Assembly (NCBI RefSeq): GCF_001678475.1
Contig: NZ_JTJR01000005.1
Span: forward strand, 1-32,096
Length of the DNA: 32,096 nucleotides
Origin: Gallibacterium genomosp. 3
GTDB lineage: Bacteria; Pseudomonadota; Gammaproteobacteria; Enterobacterales; Pasteurellaceae
Direction of reading: 5' to 3'
The notes beneath the pieces were generated by a model, which had not been told where the DNA came from, did not search any database, and worked only from the letters and a program-made list of their open reading frames with translations. A program made the translations under genes and the position numbers. This document shows positions 30,365-32,096 of this stretch, piece by piece (positions within the stretch are counted from its first letter, which is position 1; every line of letters begins with the position of its first letter).

Positions 30365-31604
30365 TGATAAACTATATCAAAGAACACATGAGTTTACGCC
30401 ATATACGACAGCAGATGGAAAAGCGGTACAAGCTGAATTTGATGCTATAGAATCGGCACTAGATCACTTTCCAAAAATGCGTGATGACGGCACTGGATTT
30501 GCCGTATCTCCTGTCATTCCAGAACCAACAGAAGATGATCACCCTGTAAATTATGGAATGTATTTAACTGGCGTAAATAATGTTAAAGAAAATCGAGATG
30601 AAGTAGAACGCCTCACGATAGAAGTAAGACAACACACACAAGAAGTTGCCACTAATACACAAGCTGTTCACAACAATACACAAACTGTATTAACTGCAGA
30701 ACAAAATGTTATTAATAAAGAGATAGCTGTAGAAGAATCAGAAAATATGGCAAGAAAATGGGCATCTAATCCAGAAGATGTCCTTGTGAAAGACAATAAA
30801 TACTCTGCGTACCATTATGCTCTAAAAGCTAAAAATAGTGCAGTTGCTGCAAGTCAATCTGAAATAAATGCAGCTAGATCTGAATCTGCATCAAATACAA
30901 GTGCTAACTTTGCAGAACAGAAAGCAAATGAAGCTAACGCCTATGCAGAACAAGCAAGACAAGCTGCTTTTAGAGAAAATGATTGGGGAAGTATTGCTAA
31001 TAAACCATCTTTTAATAGTAGTGTAACAAGTGATTCGGAGCGGGATTTTGCAACGCCGAAAGCGGTTAAAATAGCGTATGGCAAAGCTGTGGAAAGTAGT
31101 GATGCTGCTAATGCAGCGCAAGTAAGAGCAGATAACGCTATAAATGCTGCTAATGCAGCGCAAGTAAGAGCAGATAATGCTATAAGTGCTGCTAATGCAG
31201 CGCAAGTAAGAGCAGATAATGCTATAAGTGCTGCTAATGCAGCAAAAACGGTAGCTGATAACGCTATAAGTGTCGCTAACACGGCACAATCAACAGCAGA
31301 TAGTGCTATGAGTGTAGCTAATACTGCACAATCAAGAGTGAATGGCGTGGTAACAGATATTCGATTAGGAGCTGTAGTGTATGGAAAAACAGCAGTGATA
31401 AGAACCAAAGAGTTTCATTATGATATTATTGTAAGTAAATTATGGCCTGAAGAAAAAAGTGGTTATGTTATGACGGGTATATTTTCTACTTCTAAAAGAA
31501 AAACAGGGTTTGATTATGGAGAACGTGAGATCACAGCAAGTAGTTGTCTCCGTCCAGTGCAAAAAAATATAAATGGGGCTTGGTATACTGTAGCATCAAT
31601 TTAA
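30357..31604 (+). CDS. Tail fibre protein with variable coiled-coil repeats
   Basis: GTG start at 30357 with AAGGAG eight bases upstream, overlapping the nozzle stop. The 415-residue product has an N-terminal virion-attachment region (LYQRTHEFTPYTTADGKAVQ), a long Ala-rich coiled-coil shaft (~85-325) ending in 14-residue repeats AANAAQVRADNAIS, and a C-terminal tip with DIRLGA, GYVMTGI and RPVQKNINGAWYTVASI as in lambda- and Mu-type tail fibres. It binds the host receptor. An assembly-type gene follows 14 bases later. Confidence 0.85.
   Translation: MSSDKLYQRTHEFTPYTTADGKAVQAEFDAIESALDHFPKMRDDGTGFAVSPVIPEPTEDDHPVNYGMYLTGVNNVKENRDEVERLTIEVRQHTQEVATNTQAVHNNTQTVLTAEQNVINKEIAVEESENMARKWASNPEDVLVKDNKYSAYHYALKAKNSAVAASQSEINAARSESASNTSANFAEQKANEANAYAEQARQAAFRENDWGSIANKPSFNSSVTSDSERDFATPKAVKIAYGKAVESSDAANAAQVRADNAINAANAAQVRADNAISAANAAQVRADNAISAANAAKTVADNAISVANTAQSTADSAMSVANTAQSRVNGVVTDIRLGAVVYGKTAVIRTKEFHYDIIVSKLWPEEKSGYVMTGIFSTSKRKTGFDYGEREITASSCLRPVQKNINGAWYTVASI
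31104..31334 (+). repeat. 42-bp tandem repeats in the tail-fibre shaft
   Basis: Units start at 31104, 31146, 31188, 31230 and 31272, with a partial sixth from 31314. The first three are almost identical (AANAAQVRADNAI and S or N); later ones diverge (AKTVADNAIS, AQSTADSAMS). Each is 14 codons, two heptads, so gain or loss keeps coiled-coil register. Confidence 0.92.
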
Positions 31605-31618
31605 GAAGGGTTCACTAT

Positions 31619-32096
31619 ATGAGAGACTTTAAACATTTTCATAGTTATACACCAGATCATAAAATACTAGCTTCGGCAGATATATTATATTTAAAAGATG
31701 AACAGGGAAATGATTGGTATGAGGTACAAAAATCTTTTCAAGAACACACGTTGAAAATAATGTATGATGAACAGCATGCGATTGTAGCTATGTCAAAAGA
31801 TATATCAAGTTTATTTCCAGATGGTTTATCTGTTGCAGAGGTGATAGAAACGGATGTTGAAATAGGAGATTATTATTTTGCAGGCGTGATAGCTAAATAT
31901 AGACCAACAGAGTATCACACATGGAACGGAACAGAATGGGTTATTAGCGAAGAAAAACAAGCTGAACTATTAGCTTCACAACAAGCTGAAGCGTGGGATC
32001 GTATCAAAGAATATAGATACAATCGTGGTCTAGGCGGTGTATATATAAAAAGCGTTGATAGATGGTTTCAGACGGGTGAAGAAGAGAAAACCAAGT
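31619..32096 (+). CDS. DUF4376-type tail fibre assembly protein (3' end outside window)
   Basis: ATG at 31619 with an AGAAGGG ribosome site. The frame is open to the window end, 159 residues seen. The N-terminal part (MRDFKHFHSYTPDHKILASA) and the Lys/Glu/Gln helix leading to AEAWDRIKEYRYNRGLGGVY and RWFQTGEEEKTK fit the DUF4376 region of tail fibre assembly or accessory proteins. It directly follows the fibre gene, as such chaperones do. Confidence 0.7.
   Translation, partial: MRDFKHFHSYTPDHKILASADILYLKDEQGNDWYEVQKSFQEHTLKIMYDEQHAIVAMSKDISSLFPDGLSVAEVIETDVEIGDYYFAGVIAKYRPTEYHTWNGTEWVISEEKQAELLASQQAEAWDRIKEYRYNRGLGGVYIKSVDRWFQTGEEEKTK

Noticed and set aside
30891-31408. Two minus-strand frames opposite the tail-fibre repeats
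   Set aside because: They repeat only because the 42-bp repeat is read backward; no ribosome site and the forward frame is clearly the fibre gene.

Overview
The window is AT-rich, densely packed phage DNA, almost all read rightward. It looks like most of a temperate, short-tailed (podovirus-type) prophage of a gammaproteobacterium. The protein families (DUF1367, DUF1364, Rha, N4-gp56 capsid, P1-type Lyz) and the base composition suggest Pasteurellaceae (Haemophilus/Actinobacillus/Mannheimia group). That host call is inference; no host gene, integrase or attachment site is visible. Both ends of the window cut genes.

Layout. (1) 1-2878: end of the early/delayed-early operon: replication protein P (partial), DUF1367, a tiny membrane peptide, a DUF1364 nuclease-like protein, RusA and a zinc-finger antiterminator Q, several joined by ATGA overlaps. 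(2) 2879-7454: accessory region between Q and the late promoter: a lipoprotein whose ribosome site lies in a terminator hairpin, an intergenic array of about nine tandem palindromes at roughly 25-bp period, a two-gene membrane cassette flanked by two decayed copies of a small minus-strand gene, a C4-type antisense RNA with its antirepressor target gene, and a DUF4760 protein behind a 14-aa leader ORF. (3) 7455-9582: probable Q-dependent late promoter with three tandem terminators, Rha, then lysis genes (dual-start pinholin-like holin, P1-Lyz-type SAR endolysin, overlapping Rz/Rz1). (4) 9585-22288: small and large terminase, portal, and a 2740-aa multidomain virion/ejection protein. (5) 22289-24869: inserted module with a secreted small protein behind a structured leader, then an arrangement like P22 immI: a divergent S24 repressor, an Arc-like ribbon-helix-helix protein and a second antirepressor. 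(6) 24870-32096: a second copy of the late promoter plus tandem terminators, two small proteins, scaffold, N4-gp56-type capsid, head-completion/adaptor proteins, nozzle-like tail protein, tail fibre with 42-bp repeats, and a partial DUF4376-type fibre-assembly protein.

How it works together. Q made at the end of the early operon would let polymerase starting at 7455 pass the tandem terminators into lysis and head genes. The module in region 5 interrupts the late operon with a leftward gene and a terminator, and a duplicated promoter/terminator cassette directly after it (24870-25003) would restart late transcription for scaffold, capsid and tail. Two antirepressors, one apparently controlled by antisense RNA as in P1 and one by an Arc-like protein as in P22, share a nearly identical 224-bp 3' end, so the phage seems to have two differently wired induction switches with one common C-terminal domain.

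The least explained elements are the palindrome array at 3592-3820, the duplicated late-promoter cassette, and the giant protein whose domains are separated by recurring [R/K/L]-[F/Y]-S motifs.
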